Virus record (IMG/VR): IMGVR_UViG_3300007754_000876
Coordinates: 1-52,365 of that record
Direction: 5' to 3' (one strand)
DNA: 52,365 nucleotides
Origin: a virus
The notes under the pieces: model-generated
What the model was told of the DNA's origin: nothing
Database searches by the model: none
Seen by the model: only the letters and a program-made list of their open reading frames with translations
Program-made: the position numbers and the translations under genes
Part shown: positions 42,107 through 51,753 of the stretch, in pieces
Layout of the letters: each line of letters begins with the position of its first letter
Position numbering within the stretch: position 1 is the first letter of the stretch

Positions 42107-43951
42107 ATGGCATCAGACATCAAAAAAGACCTTAAGAAAGAATTACAGCGAAGTTATCTTGCAAAAGATTTCAATTCTTTTCGAGCAGAATTATTAACGC
42201 ATGCGAGGGTTTACTTTCCTGATAAGATAAGAGATTTCACTGAAGCTAGCTTAGGAGGGTTGCTGCTTGATATGGCTGCGTTTGTCGGTGATTCGATGGC
42301 GTTTTATTTGGACCACCAATTTAACGAATTGAATTGGGCTACTGCCATCGAGAGCAAAAATGTACAAAAACACTTAAAAAGCGCGGGTGTTAAAGTCCGG
42401 GGCGCAGCGCCGGCTGTTTGCGGGGTTACATTTTATTTTGAAATCCCAGCCGAGCTTGTGGGTAGCGAGTATGAGCCTTCTCCAACGCTGCTACCAAAAG
42501 TTGGACAGGGTACAAGGCTAGCCTCTGCTAAGGGTGTTCCATTTTCTCTGGTAGAAGATCTGGATTTTACAGAGAAAGATTATCTCGGAAACTATCTTTA
42601 CAATGCAGTCCTTGTAGAGGCCGATGACTCTGGGAATCCAGTCAGTTATGTTGTTACTAGGTTAGGAATTTGTCTTTCTGGTGAAGAAAAAACGGAGTCG
42701 ATAAAAATTCCAAATGTTCATAAACCCTATAGAACACTAACATTAGCGTCTGAAAATATAACAGAAATAATAAGCGTGAAAGATGTAGAAGAGAACGTGT
42801 ACTATGAAGTGAACAACCTAACACAAGACACCGTTTTTGAGGTGGTTGCAAATACTACTGAAGATGCTGATCAAGTTCCTAATAATATTGAAATAATTCC
42901 TGCGCCCTACAGATTCACAACGACTTATGATTACAACACAAAATTAACTAAATTAAGGTTCGGCGCCGGTGATGCCTCAACGCTGGACAATGATATTGTT
43001 CCGGACCCTGCTGAACTAGCGTTGCCGCTATATGGTAAGAAGACGTTTGGTAAATTTACGATTGACCCCAATTCGTTGCTTCAAACTCACACTCTTGGTA
43101 TAGCACCAAAGAATACTACACTAAAAATTACGTATCGTTTCGGCGGTGGATTGAACCATAATGTTGCTGCATCGACAATTAAGACTGTCGACTCGCTAAT
43201 ACTGACGTTTGATAGCAGGGCGCCGGCATCTGGTGCAGCTGCAGTCCGAGCGTCAGTGGATGTGCTGAATGACGATCCCGCTTCCGGTGCTGATAACGCC
43301 CCTACGCTAGAAGAACTTCGAGTTCAGATTCCTGCCTCCCGACAAGCGCAGAACAGAATTATCACGAAAGAAGATTTGGTTTCTAGAATATACACTTTAC
43401 CCAATAAATTTGGGAGAGTGTACCGTGTTGGTGTTCGTCCGAACCCAATTAATTCATTGGCATCACAGATATTTGTTGTGTCTCGAGACAAAGATAAAAA
43501 GCTGGGCCTAACTCCAGATACGCTAAAGAAGAACCTACGGAAATATCTAAACGAATTTCGGGCCGTAAGTGATGCATTTGATATTTTAGATGCGCAAGTT
43601 GTTAATTTTGCTGTAAGCTTGGAAATAGTTGCGCATCCAACATCAAACAAGACACAAGTCGCCCAGTCGTGTATCAAGGCTTTGACAAGAATATTAGACA
43701 CAAAAAACTTCCAAATTGATATGCCAATAGCGTTGTCGGATATTACGAATGTAGTACTGAACACGCAAGGAGTAATTTCATTGGTCGATCTCAAAGTAAC
43801 GAATGTTACGGGGACTGTAGAGGAAAGAGTTTATAGCGATGTATCGTTCAACGTCGACGCGAACACATTTCAACAAATGGTAATAGGGCCAGATGGTTCA
43901 ATCTTTGAATTAAAATATCCAGATACCGATATCAAGATTTCCGTAAGGTGA
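42107..43951 (+). CDS. Baseplate wedge protein, gp6-like (baseplate J family)
   Basis: ATG 42107 lies two bases after the gp25-like stop; 614 residues. The opening FPDKIRDFTEASLGGLLLDM and AAFVGDSMAFYLDHQFNE is the classic gp6/baseplate J N-terminal domain, and residues about 430-600 (DLVSRIYTLPNKFGRVYRVG and later RILDTKNFQIDMPIALSDIT) match its C-terminal dimerisation region. Gp6 forms the ring that holds wedges together. Size matches T4 gp6 (660) closely. Its order after gp25 agrees with T4-like marine phages. Confidence 0.9.
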   Translation: MASDIKKDLKKELQRSYLAKDFNSFRAELLTHARVYFPDKIRDFTEASLGGLLLDMAAFVGDSMAFYLDHQFNELNWATAIESKNVQKHLKSAGVKVRGAAPAVCGVTFYFEIPAELVGSEYEPSPTLLPKVGQGTRLASAKGVPFSLVEDLDFTEKDYLGNYLYNAVLVEADDSGNPVSYVVTRLGICLSGEEKTESIKIPNVHKPYRTLTLASENITEIISVKDVEENVYYEVNNLTQDTVFEVVANTTEDADQVPNNIEIIPAPYRFTTTYDYNTKLTKLRFGAGDASTLDNDIVPDPAELALPLYGKKTFGKFTIDPNSLLQTHTLGIAPKNTTLKITYRFGGGLNHNVAASTIKTVDSLILTFDSRAPASGAAAVRASVDVLNDDPASGADNAPTLEELRVQIPASRQAQNRIITKEDLVSRIYTLPNKFGRVYRVGVRPNPINSLASQIFVVSRDKDKKLGLTPDTLKKNLRKYLNEFRAVSDAFDILDAQVVNFAVSLEIVAHPTSNKTQVAQSCIKALTRILDTKNFQIDMPIALSDITNVVLNTQGVISLVDLKVTNVTGTVEERVYSDVSFNVDANTFQQMVIGPDGSIFELKYPDTDIKISVR

Positions 43952-43958
43952 TTTCAAC

Positions 43959-45512
43959 ATGTTTTATATCTTAACGGCTAGCGCTGATACATACATCACA
44001 AATAAAATTATTGATAATAGTTTTAGAGCCACCGACACGAATGTTGGAAGGGCTGGTACACTGGATTTGTTTAAGCTCTACGATGAGTCTACGTATACTT
44101 CTGGGTCTACTAGGGTTACGTCATCTGTTAGTGAGCTGTCACGCTTATTAGTAAAATTCGATTACAGCACGCTATCCACACTCGCGAGTTCTTCTCTAGA
44201 TTTTACGAACTCGAGCTTCAGAGCAACGCTTGAATTAACTGAGGTAGAAACAGGATCACCAGTTCCTAGAAATTTTTGGGTTGTTGCTTATCCACTGGCT
44301 AAAGCTTTTTCTGAAGGCTCTGGTCGTGATGTTAACCGCTTTCTAGATGTCGACGCCGCAAATTTTTTGACGGCATCCTATTCTTCTTCCGGCTCACCGG
44401 TATTATGGAGTCTGTCGGGCTCTGGTAAAGCTGGGTTTATGGGGGATTCGGGAATTGATTATATCACAACTGGCGTCCTGGGATCTTCCATAACTGACTT
44501 CGGAGCGTCTCAATATTTCAGTGATGGGCCTGGGAAAATATCACTTGACGTAACAAAGGTTGTTTCTTCATCATTGGCTGGTGATTTATCAAACCACGGC
44601 TTTAGAATTTCTTTTAGCGGGTCATACGAAACAGATTCAAAAACAAGGTTCGCTAAAAGGTTCGCCTCTCGCCACGTTAGAAACAAAATATTGGCACCCC
44701 GAATTCTTGTAACATGGAATAATACCATAAAAGACAGTCATCAAAGCTTCATATTTAATTCTACTGCGAGCTTGTTCCTAAAAAATATTGTTGGGGGAAC
44801 TGCAACTAACATTAGATCTGGTGCATCTGATACGGCACTGACAGGTCAGAATTGCATACTACTGACGTTGATCAGTGGGTCTGGACCAACTGCTAAATCA
44901 ATTTTTGTAACAGGATCTCAACATACCGGGTCCGCAACTGGTGCGGGAATGACTGGAGTGTACTCTGCCTCATTTTCCCTTAACAGGTTTGATTCTACAT
45001 TTTTTAAGACCTTGAGAAGTCAGGATGAGCTTGTCTTGAAAGAGATTTGGTCTTCTATCGATAGAACTATTGGATATCTGACAAGTTCTATTACAGTGAA
45101 GAAGTCCGCAGTCGGAACTGATAATTTTGTTAATAGAAGCTTGGTGTTCTCTGCGCTGAATGCGCAGCCAGAGTATAAGCAATACTCGACCGCGAAAATT
45201 CGTCTCTTTATAGAAGATATCGACGCGCAATTAAAAGACAAAGCTTACAAGCTACCACGAAAATTAAAGACAGCTGTGGTTGATAGAGTATATTATAGGA
45301 TAAGAGATATTGAAACGAATACGGTTATTATACCATTCGATGACGTAACGGATTCGACAAGGCTTTGTACTGATGCTGCTGGAATGTATATTGATTTATT
45401 AACTGCTGGTCTTCCATTAAATAGAAGCTATACTATAGACTTGCTTGTGAAGGATAGCGGGGTTTCGGAAATTGTGGAGCTTAGGGATATTTCTTTTAAG
45501 GTTGTTTCTTAA
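43959..45512 (+). CDS. Virion protein with DNRLRE-like beta domain
   Basis: The 517 residues begin ILTASADTYITNKI and continue TDTNVGRAGTLDLFKLYDE, the pattern of the DNRLRE jelly-roll domain used by extracellular adhesins. Residues up to about 240 fit that fold, with LLVKFDYSTL and ILAPRILVTWN at its edges. Residues about 260-517 form a second beta-rich part ending IVELRDISFKVVS. Position after gp6 suggests a baseplate or short-fibre attachment protein. It overlaps the next gene by one base. Confidence 0.6.
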   Translation: MFYILTASADTYITNKIIDNSFRATDTNVGRAGTLDLFKLYDESTYTSGSTRVTSSVSELSRLLVKFDYSTLSTLASSSLDFTNSSFRATLELTEVETGSPVPRNFWVVAYPLAKAFSEGSGRDVNRFLDVDAANFLTASYSSSGSPVLWSLSGSGKAGFMGDSGIDYITTGVLGSSITDFGASQYFSDGPGKISLDVTKVVSSSLAGDLSNHGFRISFSGSYETDSKTRFAKRFASRHVRNKILAPRILVTWNNTIKDSHQSFIFNSTASLFLKNIVGGTATNIRSGASDTALTGQNCILLTLISGSGPTAKSIFVTGSQHTGSATGAGMTGVYSASFSLNRFDSTFFKTLRSQDELVLKEIWSSIDRTIGYLTSSITVKKSAVGTDNFVNRSLVFSALNAQPEYKQYSTAKIRLFIEDIDAQLKDKAYKLPRKLKTAVVDRVYYRIRDIETNTVIIPFDDVTDSTRLCTDAAGMYIDLLTAGLPLNRSYTIDLLVKDSGVSEIVELRDISFKVVS

Positions 45513-48500
45513 TGGCTAAGGGACCCAAGATAAGGCGGGTTTTTGAAAACCAGCGACTTTTCACCCCGCAGGTGATCCGAAGGTATACAGACTCTTCGGG
45601 GGTGTTAAAGCACCAGAGCGCCGCCTCGCTTTCTGGATCTGCACCGTCCTCTACAACAGGTTCGTTTCGATATGACCCTCCGGGATCACCCCTTAAGTCA
45701 TCTCAGCAGCTTCCATTAGATTTTTCAAAATTTGAAAACCATACATTTTTTGCTTCTGCTGAATCAAACGTTAATATCGCATTTGAGAAGATAATAAATC
45801 AATTTCCGTTCGACGGAACGCGTGAGGAGTATGAAGACTTCTTGGATGACCTGACAGGATTTGAGAAACATGTCTTAGATTCTTTCCCAAGCTATACTGG
45901 GTATCTCACCTTCTCAAGTTCTTTAAAGCAATATATCGAAATAAAAGATAGAGCAGGTGTTCTTTTTCCAGCACTTTCTAGAATCCGCTCTGCAAAAACA
46001 ATATTAGATCCTTTAGATCGCTCTTTTTCGGTAGAGTGTCGTCTTTTTTTGCCTCCCATAGCGAATGATAATCAGATAATTTTTAGTCATATGAGTGATG
46101 GAGGGGTGGGCTATGCTGCCTTTCTAGATTCAGGCGATGCATCGGCTGCTAATATAAACTTTGCTGTCATTAGCGGGTCTGATCATATTTCTGCATCTTA
46201 TTCTTTACCAAAAGACCAATTTCATTTTCTAAATTTCGTTTATGACAAGAGGCCAGGCAAGAAATTTGCAGCTATAATGAGCAGTTCTGCGATAACAGCT
46301 AAGTCTCGACGCTTTAAGTTTGGATCGTTGTCTACCCGCGGAGCCTCTTTTTTTATAGCGACTGGTAGCACATTACAACTGGGAGGGTCAGAATTTATTC
46401 CAGCTGAAACATTTAGCGGATCCATTGACGAATTCAGAGTGTTTTCTGATGTACGTACTACGGAAGACATAGAGTATTACAACCAGCGAACGATGTTCGC
46501 GAAAGACGGTCTTAGGCTGTCATTACGTTTTAATGAACCAACAGGATCGTATACGAACAACGATGTTGTTTTAGACCACTCTGGGATGAGCTTACATTCA
46601 CGGATAAGCAATTTTGCCGCTTCGATGCGGACTGTTGATACTGATAACATTCCGCCAATGCTATTTGAGGCGTCTGTAAAGCATCCTGTGCTTTTTCCAT
46701 CGTACCCCACCGTATTAACGCTCAACGAACAATTATTATTGACTGCCTCATCATACGATACAAACAATCCTAACTTAATTACAAAGTTGATTCCAGAACA
46801 TTATTTGGCAGAGGCCGCGGCGACGCTTGATGTGTCGTCTGACCCTGATGGTTCGTTGATGGACGGCTTATCATCAACTACTTCCGTCGACTACAGCGCA
46901 CCTGGCGGCGCGCAGTTGGGACAACCCCAGATTATTTCTTCGCTTCTTTTTGTGTGGGCAAGAGAGTTTGACTTGATCAAATCGATGCTTGATCATGCTA
47001 GTAATTTAGTGTTCGCAGAATATGATACAGAAGAATCAATTGCTGATCAATTTTTACCAGTTCTGGCGCATCATTATGGTATCGAGCTGCCAAATATGTT
47101 TAGAAACGCAAAAATGAATCAATTTTTTGCTGGCGAAGAAATTGTTGATGGGAAGATAACAAAAAGTCTGCAGTTTGTTCAAAACGAGATTTGGCGACGT
47201 CTTTTAACGAACATCCGCGAAATTATAATTTCGAAAGGTACAAAACATGCCATGAAGGCTGTCTTTAGGGCCTCTGGTATAGACCCCAATCGCATATTCA
47301 GATTTGTCGAATATGGTGGCACTTCGACACAACGCTTGGGTCTTGCAAGAGAAAAAGCAACAGAAGTGTCTACGTTACTAGATTTTTCTGGGAGTATGGC
47401 GAATATGACGGGTGTTGAAGATGCGCATGGTTTTTATAGCGTGAAGCCAGCCGTGCAAAGCGTGTTTCTGTCTGCATCACGTGTTGAGAGGGGATACCCG
47501 AACATATCAGGCGATTTTGTTGCACATCCCGACGGAGGTACATATTCAGACGCCGCCCGAGACGGCTTATTAACGTCAGGCAGCTGGACGATCGAAACTC
47601 GAGTGAAGTTTCCAATGGCGCGAGACATCACCTGGAACCAGAGCTTATTTCGCCTCCACGTAACTGCGTCAGAGGACGAGGGTAATCCCAGCGCTGCTGA
47701 TAATTCTCACAGGGTATTACTGAACCTCGTTGCGACTCCGCCAATATCTCGTGCTGTATACGCCGAGAAAACAGGCGAGCAGCTCACATTGTATTGTCGA
47801 CCAGGTTTCAATTCATCAGCACCTTTGCTTGCTCTTCCGTTAACCGGCGCCGATATTTTTGATGGCAAAACTTGGTATATTTCTTGTGGTCGAATTCGAT
47901 CAGAGCATGCTGGATCGTATGTGTCTTCGAGCTATTTTATAAGAGCTGGCCGCCAAGAGTATGGAGACGTTTCTGAGTATTATGTAACTTCTTCGCACTT
48001 TGCTGAAAACGATTATTCTGATCTTCCCGGTGAAAATTTATTTCAACGAAAAAATGCAGTGTCTGATCCGATCCTTAATGCTAGCGGCTCGTTTATAGTG
48101 GTTGGTACTCAAAATATCCACACTGGCACCGGCTTTTACCAATTAAACGATAGTGCTATAAGCAACACTGCAAGAACAACTCGTTTTGACGGCCTTTGGG
48201 GGCATTGCAGGTTCTGGTCAAAAGCGCTCGATGAAGATGAATCGAAAGAACATATTTTAAATTTCAAGTCGCTTGGCGTGAAGGACCCGCTTGTTAACTT
48301 TGGCTTTTCGTCAGATGTAACGGGTTCATTTGAGAAGCTTCGTATTGATGTTTCGACAGATCAGCCTAGCACAGAAAGCAATGAATTGGGTACTTTACCG
48401 CTGGTTGATTTTTCGCAAAACTTCAATCCTGTTTCCGCCGGTGGCAATGCTAGCGGCGCAACGGCATTTGGATTTGAAGCCAAAAAACGTATTATACAGC

Positions 48501-49087
48501 CCGAGCGTTTTGATTTTAGCTTTTTATCCCCAAATTACGATGAGATGCCAGAACAGAATAAGGTTCGAGTGGCCGGGTTCACTCAAGGAAAAAATCTTTT
48601 TGAGCTGGGCGGTAATCCAGCCCCAGTTTATGAGATCGTTAAATCCGCTGAACCAGTTGATGACACCCGGTTTATGATTGAATTTTCTATAATGCAAGCC
48701 CTTGACGAAGACATAATGAACATCTATGCGACTCTCGACGCACTTGATCTCGCGTTAGGCGCCCCAGAGCTGATGTTTGCAGAAGAGTATCCAGATCTTG
48801 CTAGATTAAGAAAAATATATTTTAATCGCTTAACAGAGTCCATTAATTACAAAAAGCTGTTTGATTTCTTTAGATGGCTTGATGATTCATTTGATGTGAT
48901 TATTGAGAGCCTTATTCCTCGAAAGACAAATTATCTGGGGTTCAATTTTATAATTGAGGGCCATGGCCTCGAGCGACCGAAGGTCGCGTATGGTTCTGGT
49001 GATGTATATCTCGGCGAGAGTACTCGTAGAAATCTTAAGGGGATAATACTACTCCGACAACTTGTTGGTGATATGAGGAAGTACTGA
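45512..49087 (+). CDS. Large baseplate-region protein with two LamG-like domains
   Basis: The 1,191 residues contain a LamG/concanavalin-like domain at about 171-325 (SFSVECRLFLPP to GSIDEFRVFSDVRTTEDIEY), a central helical segment near 557 with NEIWRRLLTNIREIIISKGT, a second LamG-like domain at about 690-925 (WTIETRVKFP to GHCRFWSKALDEDE), and a C-terminal helical part with RLRKIYFNRLTESINYKKLF. The central segment resembles a motif repeatedly seen in marine-phage baseplate proteins. It occupies the T4 gp7 position and has similar size, but homology to gp7 is not shown. Confidence 0.65.
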   Translation: MAKGPKIRRVFENQRLFTPQVIRRYTDSSGVLKHQSAASLSGSAPSSTTGSFRYDPPGSPLKSSQQLPLDFSKFENHTFFASAESNVNIAFEKIINQFPFDGTREEYEDFLDDLTGFEKHVLDSFPSYTGYLTFSSSLKQYIEIKDRAGVLFPALSRIRSAKTILDPLDRSFSVECRLFLPPIANDNQIIFSHMSDGGVGYAAFLDSGDASAANINFAVISGSDHISASYSLPKDQFHFLNFVYDKRPGKKFAAIMSSSAITAKSRRFKFGSLSTRGASFFIATGSTLQLGGSEFIPAETFSGSIDEFRVFSDVRTTEDIEYYNQRTMFAKDGLRLSLRFNEPTGSYTNNDVVLDHSGMSLHSRISNFAASMRTVDTDNIPPMLFEASVKHPVLFPSYPTVLTLNEQLLLTASSYDTNNPNLITKLIPEHYLAEAAATLDVSSDPDGSLMDGLSSTTSVDYSAPGGAQLGQPQIISSLLFVWAREFDLIKSMLDHASNLVFAEYDTEESIADQFLPVLAHHYGIELPNMFRNAKMNQFFAGEEIVDGKITKSLQFVQNEIWRRLLTNIREIIISKGTKHAMKAVFRASGIDPNRIFRFVEYGGTSTQRLGLAREKATEVSTLLDFSGSMANMTGVEDAHGFYSVKPAVQSVFLSASRVERGYPNISGDFVAHPDGGTYSDAARDGLLTSGSWTIETRVKFPMARDITWNQSLFRLHVTASEDEGNPSAADNSHRVLLNLVATPPISRAVYAEKTGEQLTLYCRPGFNSSAPLLALPLTGADIFDGKTWYISCGRIRSEHAGSYVSSSYFIRAGRQEYGDVSEYYVTSSHFAENDYSDLPGENLFQRKNAVSDPILNASGSFIVVGTQNIHTGTGFYQLNDSAISNTARTTRFDGLWGHCRFWSKALDEDESKEHILNFKSLGVKDPLVNFGFSSDVTGSFEKLRIDVSTDQPSTESNELGTLPLVDFSQNFNPVSAGGNASGATAFGFEAKKRIIQPERFDFSFLSPNYDEMPEQNKVRVAGFTQGKNLFELGGNPAPVYEIVKSAEPVDDTRFMIEFSIMQALDEDIMNIYATLDALDLALGAPELMFAEEYPDLARLRKIYFNRLTESINYKKLFDFFRWLDDSFDVIIESLIPRKTNYLGFNFIIEGHGLERPKVAYGSGDVYLGESTRRNLKGIILLRQLVGDMRKY

Positions 49088-51753
49088 TGCCAAAATATGT
49101 CATAACGACGCCAGTCAATAATACTGCATATTATAATCTTACTGCATCGATGTACGTTGGTGGTCCACCTCCAGTTGCACAATATACTGCGCATAGTTCA
49201 TTAGCTGGATGGTGGCGGTTAAATGAAGACGTTTCCGCTGCTGGTTCTATTACTGATGCAAGCGGAATGGGACTCCCCGGCTCGTTTGCAGCTCTCACCG
49301 AACGACCGAGCTTTTCGATATCAACACCGTCATCGAATATCCAAATGAGGACATGTTTATTTGACGGATCTTCTGACGTCGTCACAGTTGCGGTACCCGC
49401 TGATGCAACTGCGCTTTCGTTCGGTGACGGCGCTACCGACACACCATTTTCTGTAAGCGCTTGGGTTTACCGTACTGGAACCGGATCTCTGACATATGAC
49501 ACTATAATCCACAAAGGTGAGCAGAGTGGTGTTAATTTGGAGTACCAGCTGGTCTTGTATGATGCCAATGGCGACGGAAATTCTAGAATACGATTTAAGG
49601 TTGGTGATGATAGCGTAAATGCAAACCTGCTAGCACAAACTCCAGCTGCTTCATTAACAGGAGGTAGCTGGCACCATATAGTCGCGACATATGACGGGAC
49701 CGGGGCAGAGACAATCGCTGCAGGCGGCGATGCGACGGGCTGCATGTCAATTTATATTGATGGCGTCGCGCAATCCCTGTCTGATGATTCTACTCTTGCT
49801 TCATCTTATGTTGCGATGGAGAATTCCGCCGAGTCTCTTTATGTGGGTGCGAGACAAACTGTAAATTATTACAACGGAAATATGGCCGATGTTGCGATCT
49901 GGGGAGTTGTATTATCTGAAGCTGATGTGACAGCGCTATATAACGCCACCGGTGGCTCCTTTTATTATACGTATCGAAATTATGACCTCATCGGCTATGG
50001 CGAAAGGCTATCTCCTACCGGTTCGCAGTACGAGATGTCCCTGCAGGGCCTTGACGCACAGAAAGATGGCATCTACTACCCAAGCCTCCTTCCAAGGATC
50101 AGACAGGGCGCTCCAATGTCGTTATGGCGAAATGGAGACAAGCTCCCTGACACGTATTTTGACGATACGCTACAAATGAATCCAGACCCAAATGATATGC
50201 GCGGCGAAAATGATGTGAAAATAAATCAACGTATTGATTTTGATATGGAGAAATTAGATTTCGGACAGGCACCGACCGTCCAGCAGGGCATGCCCTATGT
50301 CGAGACGCAACGCTACGATCCAGTTGCCTATTTGCAAGCATCGGAAGAGACGATGTGGCCTGTGCATCTTTTTAATCTTGGTTCATTGCTCGATCACGAA
50401 TTTGATGGTATCATTGAGCCGCTAGATGTTAGACCAGAAATACTGGGCATGTCCGACCATCGTTATGAGGGCCACGCCGTGAGAGGTGGCTTGACGGGGG
50501 GCGCTGCTGAGACATACTTCGGAAGTAAGCAGATCGTTGATACGTGGAAGACCTCAGATACAAAAGTTGCCCATTTTTTAGATGCTCCGCTAAATTGGGG
50601 GACGATACCCGTAGGAGCGTACTCAAATATCACTCAGGAATCTGACACTGCTTTTTTTGACACGACAGCATTTGATGCCACAAACGGTGTATTATTTTTG
50701 AACAATCAATTAATGAGCAGTGGGATGTCAGCACCTTACGATCTTGTCGATACAGATGCAATATTCTCTATGGACCTCGCAAACTCGGACTTCCACGCCA
50801 TGAGATATCGTTTTCCGGCTTCCAATAGGCTTGCTCTTTGGTTTAGGTTCAATGAAGACAACTCATACGCTACCGATCCCTCCGGCGACGTGGTGGACAG
50901 TAGCGGAAATGGTAGAGATGGTTCCATGCAAAACTCGTATGACCACCCGGTCTTCTTTGAGTGGCAAGACCCTGATGGTCCTTCGTCATCCACCTCTTCT
51001 CCATCAGCATTGATCCAGACAGGAAGCGCTGGATTTGCGTGGGGGGGGGACGATCCTTGTCGTGTAATTTCCTCTAACGCCGCTGACTGGGAGGCCACAT
51101 CTTGGGGAAGTGGCGGTGGATATTGTTCTATATCGGTTTGGGTCTGGTGGGATGCTCCTACCTCACGAGTGATAAACACGGGAGTGAACGAAGAGTCGTC
51201 TATTGTTACAATCGGAAACGGTAATGTTAGGCTCTATATTGACGATACCACTGGCTATCTAACATTTAAGAGAATTTACACAAGCCAGGTTGGTAAGTGG
51301 GAATCGAGAAATCCAGTCCCCGAGAAAGAATGGGTCCACCTCGCGATTACGTACTTAACTTCCGACTACCCGTTCTTGTTTGACCCGACGATGTATATCA
51401 ATGGTAGAATTGTTCCTATTACAGAAGACACGCCCGGCAATGGAACTCCAGACGCCATCAACTCCTACGGGCTTATTGTGAGTACATCCGGCACTCGTGT
51501 GAAGACATTCTCGGGTATCATATCGGATCTTGCTGTGTGGAGTCATCATGACTTAAAGCCGAGCGAGGTACGTGCGATATACAACGCACGTTTCGGCACG
51601 TACGAGGACTCTTTAGCTGAAGATAATTTAATAGCGGCGATGCGTTTGATGAACACAGGATCTCAAGCTACCGCCGACCCGACAGAAGAGCGGGCAAATC
51701 ATGGATTTTACTTTGACAAAAATGCTGGTTCAATTACGTACGGAGACTTGTAA
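49087..51753 (+). CDS. Virion protein with two LamG-like domains
   Basis: The 888 residues have LamG-like domain 1 at about 39-287 (LAGWWRLNEDV; GSWHHIVATYDGTG; IYIDGVAQ; DVAIWGVVLSEADVTALYN) and domain 2 at about 580-833 (LALWFRFNEDNS; WVHLAITY; MYINGRIVP; DLAVWSHHDLKPSEVRAIYN). Between them lies a region with no clear motif (about 290-575). LamG domains usually bind glycans or form stable beta sandwiches, so this is a candidate host-contact or fibre protein. It starts one base inside the previous stop (TGATG). Confidence 0.7.
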   Translation: MPKYVITTPVNNTAYYNLTASMYVGGPPPVAQYTAHSSLAGWWRLNEDVSAAGSITDASGMGLPGSFAALTERPSFSISTPSSNIQMRTCLFDGSSDVVTVAVPADATALSFGDGATDTPFSVSAWVYRTGTGSLTYDTIIHKGEQSGVNLEYQLVLYDANGDGNSRIRFKVGDDSVNANLLAQTPAASLTGGSWHHIVATYDGTGAETIAAGGDATGCMSIYIDGVAQSLSDDSTLASSYVAMENSAESLYVGARQTVNYYNGNMADVAIWGVVLSEADVTALYNATGGSFYYTYRNYDLIGYGERLSPTGSQYEMSLQGLDAQKDGIYYPSLLPRIRQGAPMSLWRNGDKLPDTYFDDTLQMNPDPNDMRGENDVKINQRIDFDMEKLDFGQAPTVQQGMPYVETQRYDPVAYLQASEETMWPVHLFNLGSLLDHEFDGIIEPLDVRPEILGMSDHRYEGHAVRGGLTGGAAETYFGSKQIVDTWKTSDTKVAHFLDAPLNWGTIPVGAYSNITQESDTAFFDTTAFDATNGVLFLNNQLMSSGMSAPYDLVDTDAIFSMDLANSDFHAMRYRFPASNRLALWFRFNEDNSYATDPSGDVVDSSGNGRDGSMQNSYDHPVFFEWQDPDGPSSSTSSPSALIQTGSAGFAWGGDDPCRVISSNAADWEATSWGSGGGYCSISVWVWWDAPTSRVINTGVNEESSIVTIGNGNVRLYIDDTTGYLTFKRIYTSQVGKWESRNPVPEKEWVHLAITYLTSDYPFLFDPTMYINGRIVPITEDTPGNGTPDAINSYGLIVSTSGTRVKTFSGIISDLAVWSHHDLKPSEVRAIYNARFGTYEDSLAEDNLIAAMRLMNTGSQATADPTEERANHGFYFDKNAGSITYGDL

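Noticed and set aside
43324-43794. 156-codon antisense frame in the gp6-like gene
   Set aside because: The sense frame is a conserved gp6-like protein; the antisense product has no recognisable pattern.
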